This document shows, one piece after another, positions 37,445-47,366 of a stretch of 64,000 nt of DNA. The translations under genes were made by a program, and so were the position numbers. The stretch comes from Bauldia sp. (GTDB lineage: Bacteria; Pseudomonadota; Alphaproteobacteria; Rhizobiales; Kaistiaceae). The DNA lies in contig JAHCJZ010000001.1 of the NCBI GenBank assembly GCA_026126025.1, positions 269,937-333,936 on the forward strand, written 5' to 3'. Under the pieces are notes generated by a model that was not told the origin of the DNA, made no database searches, and saw only the letters and a program-made list of their open reading frames with translations. Within the stretch, counting starts at the first letter, position 1. Every line of letters starts with the position of its first letter.

Positions 37445-38214
37445 TCTCGCGTGCCGACGACGTCGGGCGTTTCCCAGGCGAGATGCTGCCCGCCGTCAAG
37501 CGCGATCATCTGGCCCGTGATCGACGGCGTCTCCACGAGATAGCGGACGGTGCGCCCGAACTCCGCCAGCGCCGGCGAGCGGCGGAGGGGGAGCGTCGCG
37601 ACCTGGCGGTCCATGTCGGCCTGGGTCTGCCGGCTGCTGGGCAGCACCGGGCCAGGGCCGATGGCGTTGACGCGGATTCGTGGCGCGAGCGCCTGGGCCA
37701 TGGTCCGTGTCGCGGTCCACAGCGCCGATTTGCTGATCTGATAGGAGAAGAAGGCCGGCACGGGCTTCCAGACGCGCTGGTCGATGATGTTGACGATGTT
37801 GCCGTCCGCGCCGGCCGGCAGCGCCGCCGCGAAGGCCTGCGCCAGGAACACCGGTGCGGTGAGGTTGACCGTGATCTGGCGGTTCCACGCGCCGGGATCA
37901 AGGCGCCCGATCGCGTCCTCCTCGAACATCGCCGCGCTGTTGACGAGAAGATCGATCGGACCGAGCGCCGCGCTCGCGTGCTTCAGCGCCAGGGGGAGCC
38001 CCGCGAGGTCGGAGAGCTCGGCCTGGACAACCGCGGCACGTCCCCCGTTTGCGCTGATCGACGCGGCCAGCGCGTCGGCCTCGGCGCGCGCGGCGCGACA
38101 GTGAATCGCGACGCCCCAGCCATGCGCTGCAAGGTCATCCACGATGGCGCGGCCGATCCTCAGCGCACCTCCAGTCACGAGGGCGGTTCGGTGAGGGGGC
38201 GGCGAAGAAACCAT
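37441..38214 (-). CDS. Short-chain dehydrogenase, pteridine-reductase-like
   Basis: 257 residues with cofactor loop [11 protein letters not shown] (14-24) and catalytic Y158/K162 in SYQISK. The usual catalytic Ser is replaced by Asp145 in VNIIDQRVW, and the glycine loop has the TGxxxRxG form. Both are features of pteridine reductases (PTR1/FolM), which reduce dihydro-pterins. The reaction is inferred from these residues. Coupled to uvrC by an ATGA overlap. Confidence 0.8.
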   Translation of the reverse strand: MVSSPPPHRTALVTGGALRIGRAIVDDLAAHGWGVAIHCRAARAEADALAASISANGGRAAVVQAELSDLAGLPLALKHASAALGPIDLLVNSAAMFEEDAIGRLDPGAWNRQITVNLTAPVFLAQAFAAALPAGADGNIVNIIDQRVWKPVPAFFSYQISKSALWTATRTMAQALAPRIRVNAIGPGPVLPSSRQTQADMDRQVATLPLRRSPALAEFGRTVRYLVETPSITGQMIALDGGQHLAWETPDVVGTRE

Positions 38215-38600
38215 GGCGGCACGACCCAGATTGGCGGAGTCGCGCCGACGCTACCACAGGCGCTGGACTGGGCGGACCGCGAGACCTCACGATCCGGCTT
38301 CTCGGCTCCGGTCGCGGCTTTCGCAGTATTAACCGGGGAGTAACCATAAATATGGTGAGAGCATTGCAGATTGCGGCGCCGGCCTGAGGGTCGATATAGT
38401 TTACTGCTCGTTATCTAAACCGATCGGATTTTATGTGATCTTTCCGCAACTGCGCTGAAGACTGTTGCGATTGCCCGGCAATTGCCTCATTCTGTGTCAG
38501 ATTTCGCCGCAATCGGCACGTTAATGCGTTGCAACGCGCCGATCGGCAGACGGAACGAAAGCCCGCTGCGAGCAGTTGCGAGTTTCAGGAGGTACCTCTG
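38215..38600 (+). promoter_or_regulatory. AT-richer leader and promoter of the third Omp gene
   Basis: 386 bases without a gene, clearly richer in A+T than the surroundings. A promoter TTGCGG-N18-TATAGT lies at 38371-38400; transcription would begin near 38407, leaving a leader of about 190 bases. A near-match to a CtrA box (TTAA-N7-GTAAC, 38329-38344) and the palindrome CCATA-AA-TATGG (38344-38355) lie upstream. AGGAGG precedes the ATG. Confidence 0.45.
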
Positions 38601-39209
38601 ATGCGAACCATGCGTATTCTTGTGGCCACCACGGCCGTTGCCGCTCTCGCCGCCGGGTCGGCGCTTGCGGCTGACCTCTACACCCCGCCCCAGGTGGCCG
38701 TGCCGACCCCGGTCTACACGACCCCGGTGCGGGCCTATGACTGGACCGGCCCCTATGCGGGCGCGCTGGTCGGCTATGGCTGGGGCGCGTTCGGCGCGCC
38801 AATCGGCAGCGCCCCGACCGGCTTCGTGGCGGGCGGCTTCGTCGGCTACAATGTCCAGGCCGGCAACGTCGTCTACGGCGCCGAGATGGACGCCGCATGG
38901 TCGGGCCGCAGCGACGGCGCCGGCAACGACGTCAACTGGACCTCCAGCTTCCGCGGCCGCATCGGCTATGCCTTCGGCCGCGTCCTGGTCTACGGCACCG
39001 GCGGTCTCGCGGTTGCGGGCGTATCGACCGCCCCCGGCCCGTCCACCTCGACCGAGATCGGCTGGACCGCAGGCGGCGGCGCCGAGTTCGCCATTACCGA
39101 CTCGCTCTTCGCCCGTGCCGAGTATCTCTATTCCAGCTACGGCGCGATCCCGGATGCCTCGTCGCTCTCCACCCAGGAAGTGCGCCTCGGCATCGGCTTC
39201 CGCTTCTAG
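38601..39209 (+). CDS. Outer-membrane beta-barrel protein (Omp25-like), paralogue 3
   Basis: 202 residues. Signal peptide ending ALAAD (about 24), Pro/Thr-rich linker, then a small barrel: WTGPYAGALVGYGWGAFG, EMDAAWSGRSDG, SSFRGRIGYAFGRVLVYGTGG, and C-terminal VRLGIGFRF ending in Phe. The repeated WxGPYxGxxxGY start is the Rhizobiales outer-membrane barrel signature. A strong terminator follows 20 bases after the stop. Confidence 0.88.
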   Translation: MRTMRILVATTAVAALAAGSALAADLYTPPQVAVPTPVYTTPVRAYDWTGPYAGALVGYGWGAFGAPIGSAPTGFVAGGFVGYNVQAGNVVYGAEMDAAWSGRSDGAGNDVNWTSSFRGRIGYAFGRVLVYGTGGLAVAGVSTAPGPSTSTEIGWTAGGGAEFAITDSLFARAEYLYSSYGAIPDASSLSTQEVRLGIGFRF

Positions 39210-39228
39210 TCCAGACCCGCGAAATCTC

Positions 39229-39256
39229 AGCGCCCGGCCTCGGCCGGGCGCTTTTT
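39229..39256 (+). terminator. Intrinsic terminator after Omp paralogue 3
   Basis: AGCGCCCGGCC (39229-39239) pairs perfectly with GGCCGGGCGCT (39242-39252), then TTTTT. Very strong. Confidence 0.88.
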
Positions 39257-39406
39257 CGTTGCCCGGTGGCAACAGCGCCTGGCATTCACCGTGAACCGGG
39301 CCAAACCATCCCCGCGCGCCCCATGTCGGCCTTGAGGCGGTACCGCGACCGGGCTTAGGGTCAGGCAGCGGCGCACCGCAACCTGCGCCGCCGACTCGGG
39401 GTCGGG

Positions 39407-40006
39407 ATGAAGGCATTTGGAGCTACCCTTTTGGTGGCGGGCGTTCTTGCCATCGGTGCGGCGCACGCGGCCGAACCGGTCCCGCCGGCTCCTCCACCGC
39501 CCGGTCCCACGGTATCTGCGGATACGTTCGAGGAACGCTGGCACGGCGCCTATGCGATCGGCCTGGTCGGGAAGGGCTGGGCGAACATGTTCACCCCGCA
39601 GTCGAGCGGCCTCGGCTGGACCGCGGGCCTTGCCGTCGGCTTCAACCGGCAGCAGGGCCGCTTCGTCACGGGCGTCGAAGCGGACGGCATGTGGTCCGGC
39701 CGCGAAGGCACGTTCTACGACATACCGTGGACGAGCAGCTTCCGTTTGCGCTGGGGCATTGCCGGCGAGCGGTTCCTTCTCTACGGCGCCGGCGGCGCTG
39801 CGGCGACGCACGTCAACAACACCGCGACGGCGCCGTTCTCCTCGACCGAGTTCGGCTGGACGATCGGCGGCGGCCTCGACATCGGGCTCGGAAACCGCTT
39901 CATTGGCCGCGTGGAGTATCTCTACTCCCGCTATGGCGACCTCAACGGCACCAATTTTCCGGTGGCGACCCATGAGGTCCGTATGGGTGCGGGCGCCCGC
40001 TTCTAG
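39407..40006 (+). CDS. Outer-membrane beta-barrel protein, paralogue 4
   Basis: 199 residues with signal peptide (LLVAGVLAIGAAHAAE), Pro-rich linker, and a barrel with EADGMWSGREGTF, WTSSFRLRWGIAGERFLLYGAGG and terminal VRMGAGARF. Same family plan as 38601 but diverged. GGGG before the ATG. Only 24 bases separate it from the next barrel gene, so these two probably share a transcript. Confidence 0.82.
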   Translation: MKAFGATLLVAGVLAIGAAHAAEPVPPAPPPPGPTVSADTFEERWHGAYAIGLVGKGWANMFTPQSSGLGWTAGLAVGFNRQQGRFVTGVEADGMWSGREGTFYDIPWTSSFRLRWGIAGERFLLYGAGGAAATHVNNTATAPFSSTEFGWTIGGGLDIGLGNRFIGRVEYLYSRYGDLNGTNFPVATHEVRMGAGARF

Positions 40007-40030
40007 CGGGCCTCCTTTGGGGGACGCGTG

Positions 40031-40609
40031 ATGAAGGTCGGCGTGTTGCGTCTGGCGGGCCTTGCGCTGGCGGGTGGGCTGATGGCCTCCGCGGCGAGCG
40101 CCCAGATCTGGGTCGAGAAGGCGGTCGATCCCGCGGGCTTCACCTGGCGGGGCCCCTATGTCGGCGTCTTCGGCGGATACGGCCTCGGCACCTTCGGCGG
40201 CATCGCCGCCGGCAGCATCTCCGGCCCGATCGCCGGCGGCTATGTCGGCTTCAATTTCCAGAACGGCGCCGGCGTCGTCGGCGTCGAGTTCGACGCCGCG
40301 TGGTCAGGGATGGACGATGGCGGCGCCCGGGCGGTCACCTGGATCGGGTCGTTCCGCGGCCGCATCGGCTGGGCGCTCGGCCAATGGCTGCCCTTCCTGC
40401 AATACGGCTTCTCCTATGCCGGCGTGGTGATCTCCGGCGCCACCCATGCCGAGCTCCACCCCGAAATCGGCATCGGCGTCCAGCGCGCGATCAACGACCG
40501 CCTGTTCGCCCGCGCCGACTATCTGCTCACCTTCGACGAGAAGATGTCGCCCGCCGGCACCGAACTGATGACCCACGAATTCCGCATCGGCGTCGGCACC
40601 CAGTTCTAG
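40031..40609 (+). CDS. Outer-membrane beta-barrel protein, paralogue 5
   Basis: 192 residues: signal peptide ending ASAAQ-like, then FTWRGPYVGVFGGYGLGTFGG, EFDAAWSGMDDGG, GSFRGRIGWALGQWLPFLQYG and C-terminal EFRIGVGTQF. Lacks the long Pro-rich linker of the others. ATG at 40031 follows GGGGGA; a GTG three bases earlier is in frame. A family B repeat follows. Confidence 0.82.
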   Translation: MKVGVLRLAGLALAGGLMASAASAQIWVEKAVDPAGFTWRGPYVGVFGGYGLGTFGGIAAGSISGPIAGGYVGFNFQNGAGVVGVEFDAAWSGMDDGGARAVTWIGSFRGRIGWALGQWLPFLQYGFSYAGVVISGATHAELHPEIGIGVQRAINDRLFARADYLLTFDEKMSPAGTELMTHEFRIGVGTQF

Positions 40610-40658
40610 GGTCTGCACGCGGCCGCCGCGAAGTCCCCGCGCCGCCTTCCTTCTTTCT

Positions 40659-40739
40659 CGTCATTCCGGCGAAGGCCGGAATCCAGACCACGGACGCCGA
40701 GCCTGCGGCCCTGGACCCCGGCCTTCGCCGGGGTGACGA
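40659..40739. repeat. Dispersed palindromic repeat, family B copy 1
   Basis: Left arm CGTCATTCCGGCGAAGGCCG and right arm with GGCCTTCGCCGGGGTGACGA, each itself a hairpin, around a variable centre. Related copies at 48903, 52588 and 59087. Just beyond it GGGTGACGATGTTGGG is repeated directly (40731 and 40752). Confidence 0.8.
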
Positions 40740-40772
40740 TGTTGGGGAACGGGGTGACGATGTTGGGAAGGT

Positions 40773-40788
40773 GGGCGGCTGGCCGCCC
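40773..40788 (-). terminator. Hairpin at the 3' end of purN
   Basis: GGGCGGC-TG-GCCGCCC, a perfect 7-bp stem touching the purN stop codon. No U-tract, so it may protect the 3' end rather than terminate. Confidence 0.35.
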
Positions 40789-41444
40789 TAGGAAGCCGCA
40801 GTCGGGCTGATCAGCACGCCGGTCGAGCCCTCGATACCATCGACGACCACCCGCTCATCGACCACGCGCGCGCGGCCTGACGCGACCCATTCGAGCGCGC
40901 GCGGATAGACTTGGTGCTCCACGGGCAGCAGTCGTTCCGCCAGCGAGTCGGGCGTGTCGTGCGGCAGGACCGGGATCGCGGCCTGGATGATGATCGGCCC
41001 GTCGTCGGTCGCCGCGCGCACGAAATGCACCGTGCAGCCGTGAAGCCGCACGCCTGCGGCAAGCGCCCGGGCATGCGTGTCGATGCCGGGGAAAGCCGGG
41101 AGAAGCGACGGGTGGATGTTGATCAGCCGGTCGTGCCACGACGCGACGAACTCCGCCGACAGGAGCCGCATGAAGCCGGCGAGGCAGACGAGGTCGATCC
41201 GCGCCGCCGCGAGGTGGCGCTGGATCGCGGCCTCGAAGGCCGGCTTCGAGCCCAGCGTCTTGCGGTCGGCGATGGCCGTCGGAATGCCCTCGGCCGCGGC
41301 GAACCCTAGGCCGCCCGCATCCGGCTTGTCGGAAAGGACGAGGGCGATTTCGGCGGGATAGGCGGGCTCTTTCGCCGCTGCGATCAGCGCGGCCATGTTG
41401 CTGCCGCGGCCGGAGATCAGCGCCGCGACGCGGCGCCGGCTCAA
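40788..41444 (-). CDS. purN: Phosphoribosylglycinamide formyltransferase
   Basis: Third step of purine synthesis, using 10-formyl-tetrahydrofolate. [16 protein letters not shown] at the N-terminus binds phosphate; catalytic motif [13 protein letters not shown]...HGCTVHFV and the D in DDGPII. 218 residues. No ATG or GTG lies near the conserved start; the best start is TTG at 41444, which overlaps the purM stop (TTGA) and implies coupled translation. Confidence 0.94.
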   Translation of the reverse strand: MSRRRVAALISGRGSNMAALIAAAKEPAYPAEIALVLSDKPDAGGLGFAAAEGIPTAIADRKTLGSKPAFEAAIQRHLAAARIDLVCLAGFMRLLSAEFVASWHDRLINIHPSLLPAFPGIDTHARALAAGVRLHGCTVHFVRAATDDGPIIIQAAIPVLPHDTPDSLAERLLPVEHQVYPRALEWVASGRARVVDERVVVDGIEGSTGVLISPTAAS

Positions 41445-42514
41445 ACCGCGCCCCCGATGAGCGAGCCGTCGAACACCATTGCCGCCTCGGCCCGCGGTTC
41501 GATGGTTCCGATGCGCAGCACCATTTCGCCGGACTCCGTCAGGGCGGCGGTCACGGCGTCGGCGGCTTCGGCGGCGACGATGACCGCCATGCCGATGCCG
41601 CAGTTGAAGGTGCGCAGCATCTCCGCCTGCTCGATGCCGCCCAGCGCGCGCAGCCACGCGAAGACCGGCGGCAGCGGCATGGCGCGAAGGTCGATCCGCG
41701 CGGCGAGCGTGTCGTCGAGGACGCGCGGCAGGTTCTCGGTCAGCCCGCCGCCGGTGATATGCGCCATCGCCTTGACGCCGGCGTTCTGTCGCAGGGCGGC
41801 GAGGAGCGGCCGCACATAGATCCGCGTCGGGCGCAGCAGCACCTCGCCGAGCGGCTTCTCCGGCTCGAACGGGGCAGGGCGGTCCCATTTGAGGCCGGCC
41901 TGCGCGACCAGCCGGCGGACCAGCGAATAGCCGTTGGAGTGGACGCCCGACGCGGCGAGGCCGAGGACGACGTCGCGCGGCGCCATGTCGCCGCGCGGCA
42001 GCAGCGTCCCGCGCTCGGCGGCGCCGACGGCGAAGCCGGCGAGGTCGTAGTCGCCGGGCTGGTAGACCCCCGGCATTTCCGCCGTCTCCCCGCCGACCAG
42101 CGCGCAGCCCGCCTGGCGGCAGCCCTCGGCGATGCCGGCGACGACGCGCTCCGCTTCCTCCGGGTCGAGCTTGCCGGTGGCGAAATAGTCGAGGAAGAAC
42201 AGCGGCTCGGCGCCCTGGACGATGATGTCGTTGACGCACATCGCCACGAGGTCGATGCCGATCGTGTCGTGGCGCCCGGTCTCGATCGCAAGCTTCAGCT
42301 TGGTGCCGACGCCGTCGGTCGCCGCCACCAGCACCGGGTCCTTGAAGCCGGCCGCGCGCGGGTCGAACAGGCCGCCGAAGCCGCCGATCGCCGCGTCCGA
42401 GCCGGCCCGCCGCGTCGACCGCACGATCGGCTTGAGGCGCTCCACCAGCCGGTTGCCGGCGTCGATATCGACCCCGGCATCCGCGTAGCGCGCGCCGCCG
42501 CCCTCACTGGCCAT
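41441..42514 (-). CDS. purM: Phosphoribosylformylglycinamidine cyclo-ligase
   Basis: Closes the imidazole ring in purine synthesis (AIR synthetase). N-terminal [29 protein letters not shown]-type motif [22 protein letters not shown] and [14 protein letters not shown] are diagnostic. 357 residues. The ATG at 42514 matches the family. Divergent from the CDP-alcohol transferase. Confidence 0.96.
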   Translation of the reverse strand: MASEGGGARYADAGVDIDAGNRLVERLKPIVRSTRRAGSDAAIGGFGGLFDPRAAGFKDPVLVAATDGVGTKLKLAIETGRHDTIGIDLVAMCVNDIIVQGAEPLFFLDYFATGKLDPEEAERVVAGIAEGCRQAGCALVGGETAEMPGVYQPGDYDLAGFAVGAAERGTLLPRGDMAPRDVVLGLAASGVHSNGYSLVRRLVAQAGLKWDRPAPFEPEKPLGEVLLRPTRIYVRPLLAALRQNAGVKAMAHITGGGLTENLPRVLDDTLAARIDLRAMPLPPVFAWLRALGGIEQAEMLRTFNCGIGMAVIVAAEAADAVTAALTESGEMVLRIGTIEPRAEAAMVFDGSLIGGAV

Positions 42515-42651
42515 GGAAACCTCGCCGGCGGCCGCCTCGATTCGCGCCGCAGCCGGCACATATACACGGGTCGCACGCGGTGCGGCGACCGCCGTTTCCC
42601 CACCCGCGCACATGCGCTATCTGACGGAACCGCCCGCACCCGGACCTTGCC

Positions 42652-43185
42652 GTGACCCTGCCCAATCTGATCACCGTCGGCCGCCTCATCATCGTGCCGA
42701 CGATCCTGTGGCTGATCACGGACGGCCGGTTCGGCGCGGCCTTCGTGGTGTTCGTGCTCGCCGGCATCAGCGACGGCATCGACGGCTTCATCGCCCGCCA
42801 GTTCAACCTGCGCTCCCGCCTCGGCGCCTATCTCGATCCGCTGGCCGACAAGGCGCTCCTCGTCTCGATCTATCTGTCGCTGACCTTCATCGCCGAGATC
42901 CCGGCCTGGCTGGCGATGATCGTCGTCAGCCGCGACCTCTTCATCATCGGCGGCGTCATCCTTTCCTGGGTGCTCGATCGCCCGATCGAGGTGAGGCCGC
43001 TCATGATCAGCAAGATCAACACCGCGGCCCAGATCATGTATGCGGCCCTCGTGATCGGCGACCTCGCCTTCCACACCGGCCTCGACGATCTGCGCGGCTG
43101 GTTCGCGGTCGTGGTCGGCGTGTTGACCGTCCTGTCGGCCTTTGCCTATCTGGTCGACTGGGTCCGCCACATGGCTCGCGCCTGA
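42652..43185 (+). CDS. CDP-alcohol phosphatidyltransferase family protein
   Basis: 177 residues, GTG start. NLITVGRLIIVP and the full catalytic motif in DGIDGFIARQ...LGAYLDPLADK, with four to five membrane segments. Related to pgsA at 34750 but shorter and diverged; it could be a second phosphatidylglycerophosphate synthase, a cardiolipin synthase of the CDP type, or another head-group transferase. It precedes perM by 12 bases. Confidence 0.85.
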   Translation: MTLPNLITVGRLIIVPTILWLITDGRFGAAFVVFVLAGISDGIDGFIARQFNLRSRLGAYLDPLADKALLVSIYLSLTFIAEIPAWLAMIVVSRDLFIIGGVILSWVLDRPIEVRPLMISKINTAAQIMYAALVIGDLAFHTGLDDLRGWFAVVVGVLTVLSAFAYLVDWVRHMARA

Positions 43186-43197
43186 GGGGAGCGGGGA

Positions 43198-44325
43198 TTG
43201 AGCGAACGCGGTGACGACGCCGGAGCGGCGAGGCCGAGCTTCCAGCGCCAGGTCTGGTTCTGGCTCGGCATCCTCGCCGTCCTTCTCGTCGCGCTCTATG
43301 TCTTCTCCGGCATCCTGCTTCCCTTCGTGGCGGGGATGGCGCTCGCCTATCTCCTCGACCCGGTCGCCGACTGGTTCGAGCGCCGCGGCTTCAGCCGCCT
43401 CGCCGCGACGCTGATCATCCTGGTCCTCTTCCTGATCCTCTTCGTCATCCTGCTGGTGGCGCTGGTCCCCGCGCTCATCAACCAGCTCTTCGGCCTGATC
43501 GAGCGCCTGCCCGAGCTGGTCGGCCAGCTGCAGGAGATGATCCGGCCGCTCCTCGAAGGCGAGCTCGCGCAGAGTCTCGGCATCGATTCCGAGCAGGTCC
43601 GCAGCTCGCTGTTCTCCTTCGTCGACGAGGGCGCCAGCTGGATGCTGACCATCCTCGGCTCGATCTGGAACGGCGGCGTCGCGCTCGTCGCCATCCTGTC
43701 GCTGCTCGTCGTCACCCCAGTGGTCGCCTTCTATCTCCTCTACGACTGGGACCGCATGATCGCGCGGGTCGATTCCTGGCTGCCGCGCGAGCATGCCCCG
43801 ACGATCCGCGAGCTCGGCGGCCAGATGAGCCGGGCGATCGCCGGCTTCGTGCGGGGGCAGGGCCTCGTCTGCCTGATCCTTGCGGTGTTCTATTCCGTCG
43901 CGCTGGTCGCGATCGGGCTCAATTTCGGGCTCCTCATCGGCCTCGGCGCCGGGCTCCTGTCCTTCATCCCCTTCGTCGGCACGCTGGTCGGCTTCGTCGC
44001 CTCGGTTGGCGTCGCCGCCGTGCAGTTCTGGCCGGACTGGGTGTGGATCGCGGTCACCGCCGGCATCTTCATCATCGGCCAGGTGCTGGAGGGCTACTTC
44101 TTACAGCCGCGCCTCGTCGGCAACAGCGTCGGGCTGCATCCGGTCTGGCTGATGTTCGCCCTCTTCGCCTTCGGCGTGCTGTTCGGCTTCGTCGGCGCGC
44201 TGATCGCCGTCCCGGTCGCCGCCGTCATCGCCGTGCTGGTCCGCTTCGCGCTCTATCGCTATCTCGCCAGCCCTTATTACAGCGGCGGCGCGCCGCCGCC
44301 GGCCGGCGGGACGCCCGCGCCGTGA
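43198..44325 (+). CDS. AI-2E family (PerM-like) transporter
   Basis: 375 residues with about eight membrane segments. Early IFSGILLPFVAGMALAYLLDP-like region, mid-protein amphipathic helices, and the conserved late motif EGYFLQPRLVGNSVGLHPVW. The exported substrate is unknown. TTG start with GGGGA upstream. Overlaps hdaA by 4 bases (GTGA), an arrangement conserved in alphaproteobacteria. Confidence 0.86.
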   Translation: MSERGDDAGAARPSFQRQVWFWLGILAVLLVALYVFSGILLPFVAGMALAYLLDPVADWFERRGFSRLAATLIILVLFLILFVILLVALVPALINQLFGLIERLPELVGQLQEMIRPLLEGELAQSLGIDSEQVRSSLFSFVDEGASWMLTILGSIWNGGVALVAILSLLVVTPVVAFYLLYDWDRMIARVDSWLPREHAPTIRELGGQMSRAIAGFVRGQGLVCLILAVFYSVALVAIGLNFGLLIGLGAGLLSFIPFVGTLVGFVASVGVAAVQFWPDWVWIAVTAGIFIIGQVLEGYFLQPRLVGNSVGLHPVWLMFALFAFGVLFGFVGALIAVPVAAVIAVLVRFALYRYLASPYYSGGAPPPAGGTPAP

Positions 44326-45011
44326 ACGGCGCCTACCAGCTCGGGCTCAGCCTCGACCTGCCGCCCGCGCTGTCCCGCGACGATTTCCTCGTCGGGGACG
44401 CCAATCGCGCCGCCCTTGCGGCGATCGACGCCTGGCCCGACTGGGCGGGCGGCGTCCTGCTGCTCTCCGGTCCGCCCGGGTCGGGCAAGAGCCACCTCGC
44501 GCAGATCTGGCGCGCCGCCAGCGGCGCGGCCGAGATCGCCGGACCCGGCCTGACGGAAGCGGACGTGGAGGCCGTGCCCGAAGGCGGCGCGCTGGCGGTC
44601 GAGGACATCGACCGCATCGCCGGCCAGGAAACGGCGCTCTTTCACCTTCTCAACCGCGCGCGGGAGCGGGGGGCGACGCTCCTTCTCACGGCGCGCGACC
44701 TGTCGCGGGCCTTCGCGCTCCAGCCGGCCGACCTCGCCTCGCGGCTTCGTGCCGCGCAGCCCGCGGCACTTGCCGCGCCTGACGACGATCTGCTGGCCCG
44801 ACTGGTCATCAAGCTCTTCGCCGACCGCCAGATCGAGGTCGATCTCGACATCGTGGCCTATCTTGTCGCCCGGATGGACCGGTCGTTCGAGGCCGCCATG
44901 CTCCTCGTCAGCCGCCTCGACCAGGCCGCCCTTGCCGAGCGCCGGCCGGTGACGCGGCCGCTCGCCGCGAAAATCCTCGCCGGCTGGGAGCCCGATCCCC
45001 TGCGGTTCTAG
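44322..45011 (+). CDS. hdaA: DnaA regulatory inactivator HdaA
   Basis: 229 residues, AAA+ homologue of DnaA without the DNA-binding domain. N-terminal clamp-binding motif QLGLSLDLP (6-14), P-loop [10 protein letters not shown] (49-58), Walker B-like [10 protein letters not shown] and sensor region RDLSRAF. With the sliding clamp it promotes ATP hydrolysis on DnaA and so prevents over-initiation. GTG start inside the perM stop overlap. Confidence 0.88.
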   Translation: MNGAYQLGLSLDLPPALSRDDFLVGDANRAALAAIDAWPDWAGGVLLLSGPPGSGKSHLAQIWRAASGAAEIAGPGLTEADVEAVPEGGALAVEDIDRIAGQETALFHLLNRARERGATLLLTARDLSRAFALQPADLASRLRAAQPAALAAPDDDLLARLVIKLFADRQIEVDLDIVAYLVARMDRSFEAAMLLVSRLDQAALAERRPVTRPLAAKILAGWEPDPLRF

Positions 45012-45110
45012 AGCATGATCCGAAAAAGGTGGATGCCGGTTTTTCGAGAAGATCATGCTCCAACAAAGACATAGCCCTAGAGCGTGATTCGACTTGGTCG
45101 GATCACGCTC
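45011..45110. repeat. Two tandem palindromes upstream of ppk
   Basis: GAGCATGATC (45011-45020) pairs with GATCATGCTC (45051-45060) around CCGGTTTTTCG; then GAGCGTGATTCGA (45080-45092) pairs with TCGGATCACGCTC (45098-45110). Elements with AGCATGATCCGAAAA...GATCATGCT are widespread in Rhizobiales genomes. They may end hdaA transcripts or fold in the ppk leader. Confidence 0.65.
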
Positions 45111-45163
45111 CAGGGTTCCGACGGCAAAGCAATAGTCACAATTGCCATGTAGAAATGCTGGCC

Positions 45164-47359
45164 ATGGACCAGACAACGACCGTCAGCCCCGGCGCCGACA
45201 GCGGCGATGCCCGCGTCAGCGAAGGCGAGCGCCTGCGCACCAGCCCGGAACGCTTCATCAACCGCGAGATTTCGTGGCTGCATTTCAATCGCCGCGTGCT
45301 GGAGGAAGCGTCGAACACCCGCCACCCGATCCTCGAACGGGTGCGGTTCCTGTCGATCTCGGCCAACAATCTCGACGAATTCTTCTCCGTCCGCGTCGCC
45401 GGCCTGATCGGCCAGCAGCGCGAGGGCATCGCCACGTCGAGCCAGGACAGCCGGTCGCCCGGCGAGCAGCTGAAGATGATCGCCGAGGCGGTCGCCGCGC
45501 TCGCCTCCGACCAGCAGCGCTGCTGGGCCGAGCTCCGCCGCGAGATGGCCCGCGCCGGCGTCGTGCTGGTCAACCCCGATGAGATCACCCATGACGAGCG
45601 GAAATGGATCGACCGCTATTTCATGGAGTCGATCTTCCCGGTGCTGACGCCGCTGGCGATCGATCCGGCGCACCCGTTCCCGTTCATTCCCAATCTCGGC
45701 TTCACGCTGGCGATGCTGCTGGAGCATCAGCGCAACGGCAAGCGGATGACGGCGCTGCTGCGCGTTCCGTCGACGCTCAGCCGCTTCATCCATCTGCCCG
45801 GCGGCGAGCCGGGCCTCGACCGCTTCATCAGCCTCGAACATGCGATCGCGCTGTTCACCGACCGCCTGTTCCCCGGCTACCGCGTGGAAGGCGAGGGGGT
45901 GTTCCGCATCATCCGCGACTCCGACCTCGAAGTGGAGGAGGAGGCAGAAGACCTCGTCCGCCTGTTCGAGACCGCGCTGAAGCGCCGCCGCCGCGGTTCG
46001 GTGATCCGGCTCGAGATCGAGGCCGACATGCCGCTGTCGCTGCGCGAGGTCGTGGCGCGCTCGCTCGGCATTCCGCTCGAGGACGTCTTCCTCGTCGACG
46101 GCGTGCTGGCGCTCAACGACGCCGCGCAGCTCGTCGCGATCGACCGGCCGTCGCTGAAGTTCCAGCCCTACACGCCGCGCTTCCCCGAGCGCATCCGCGA
46201 CCATGGCGGCGACTGCTTCGCCGCGATCCGCAAGAAGGACCTCGTCGTCCACCACCCCTATGAATCGTTCGACGTGGTGCTGCAGTTCCTGCGCCAGGCG
46301 GCCGCCGACCCGGACGTGGTCGCGATCAAGCAGACCCTCTACCGCACCTCGAAGGACTCGCCGATCGTCAAGGCGCTGATCGAGGCGGCCGAGGCCGGCA
46401 AGTCGGTCACCGCGCTGATCGAGCTCAAGGCCCGCTTCGACGAGGAAGCCAATATCCGCTGGGCGCGCGACCTCGAACGCGCCGGCGTCCAGGTCGTCTA
46501 CGGCTTCCTCGAGCTGAAGACCCACGCCAAGCTGTCGATGGTGGTGCGTCGCGAGGGCGGCCAGCTTGCGAGCTACGTCCATATCGGCACCGGCAACTAT
46601 CACCCGGTCACCGCCCGCATTTACACCGACCTCTCCTTCTTCTCGGCCGATCCGGCGATCGCGCGCGATGTCGGCCGCATCTTCAACTACATCACCGGCT
46701 ATTCCGAGCCGACCGAGCTGGAGCGGATGGCGATCTCGCCGCCGATGCTCCGCCGCAGGATGATCGAGCTGATCCATGCCGAGGCCGAGCACGCCAAGGC
46801 AGGGCGCCCTGCCGCGATCTGGATGAAGATGAATGCCCTCGTCGATGCCCAGATCATCGACGCGCTCTACGCCGCGAGCTCCGCGGGGGTCGAGATCGAC
46901 CTCGTGGTGCGCGGCATCTGCTGCCTCCGCCCGGGCATTCCGGGCCTTTCCGAGCGCATCCGGGTCAAGTCGATCATCGGGCGCTTCCTGGAGCATGCCC
47001 GCATCTTCTGCTTCGGCAACGGCGCCGGGCTGCCGTCGCCCGACGCGCTCGTCTTCATCGGCTCGCCCGACATGATGCCGCGCAACCTCGACCGCCGCGT
47101 CGAGGCGATCGTGCCGATCCAGAATCCCACGGTCCACGAGCAGATCCTCGACCAGATCATGGTCGCGAACCTTGCGGACAACAAACAGAGCTGGCGGGTT
47201 ATGCCCGACGGAACCTCGGTGCGCGTCTTGCCCCAGAAGGGCGAAAGGCGCTTTAACGCCCATGAGTATTTCATGACCAATCCGAGTCTGTCGGGCCGTG
47301 GAAAATCCCTCAAGCTCAACGCGCCCAAGGCAATCCGGCGGACAGTCCCCAAGCGCTGA
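45164..47359 (+). CDS. ppk: Polyphosphate kinase
   Basis: Polymerises phosphate from ATP into polyphosphate. [19 protein letters not shown] at the N-terminus; the phospho-His lies in [13 protein letters not shown] near residue 450, with IGTGNYHP and the second His domain ([12 protein letters not shown]) following. 731 residues. Starts at 45155 and 45164 are both possible; neither has a clear Shine-Dalgarno sequence. Followed by ppx, giving a make/break pair. Confidence 0.95.
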   Translation: MDQTTTVSPGADSGDARVSEGERLRTSPERFINREISWLHFNRRVLEEASNTRHPILERVRFLSISANNLDEFFSVRVAGLIGQQREGIATSSQDSRSPGEQLKMIAEAVAALASDQQRCWAELRREMARAGVVLVNPDEITHDERKWIDRYFMESIFPVLTPLAIDPAHPFPFIPNLGFTLAMLLEHQRNGKRMTALLRVPSTLSRFIHLPGGEPGLDRFISLEHAIALFTDRLFPGYRVEGEGVFRIIRDSDLEVEEEAEDLVRLFETALKRRRRGSVIRLEIEADMPLSLREVVARSLGIPLEDVFLVDGVLALNDAAQLVAIDRPSLKFQPYTPRFPERIRDHGGDCFAAIRKKDLVVHHPYESFDVVLQFLRQAAADPDVVAIKQTLYRTSKDSPIVKALIEAAEAGKSVTALIELKARFDEEANIRWARDLERAGVQVVYGFLELKTHAKLSMVVRREGGQLASYVHIGTGNYHPVTARIYTDLSFFSADPAIARDVGRIFNYITGYSEPTELERMAISPPMLRRRMIELIHAEAEHAKAGRPAAIWMKMNALVDAQIIDALYAASSAGVEIDLVVRGICCLRPGIPGLSERIRVKSIIGRFLEHARIFCFGNGAGLPSPDALVFIGSPDMMPRNLDRRVEAIVPIQNPTVHEQILDQIMVANLADNKQSWRVMPDGTSVRVLPQKGERRFNAHEYFMTNPSLSGRGKSLKLNAPKAIRRTVPKR

Positions 47360-47366
47360 GCGCCGC

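Noticed and set aside
38329..38344. A full CtrA box before the third Omp gene
   Set aside because: The second half-site is GTAAC rather than TTAAC, so it is kept only as a weak near-match in the leader entry.
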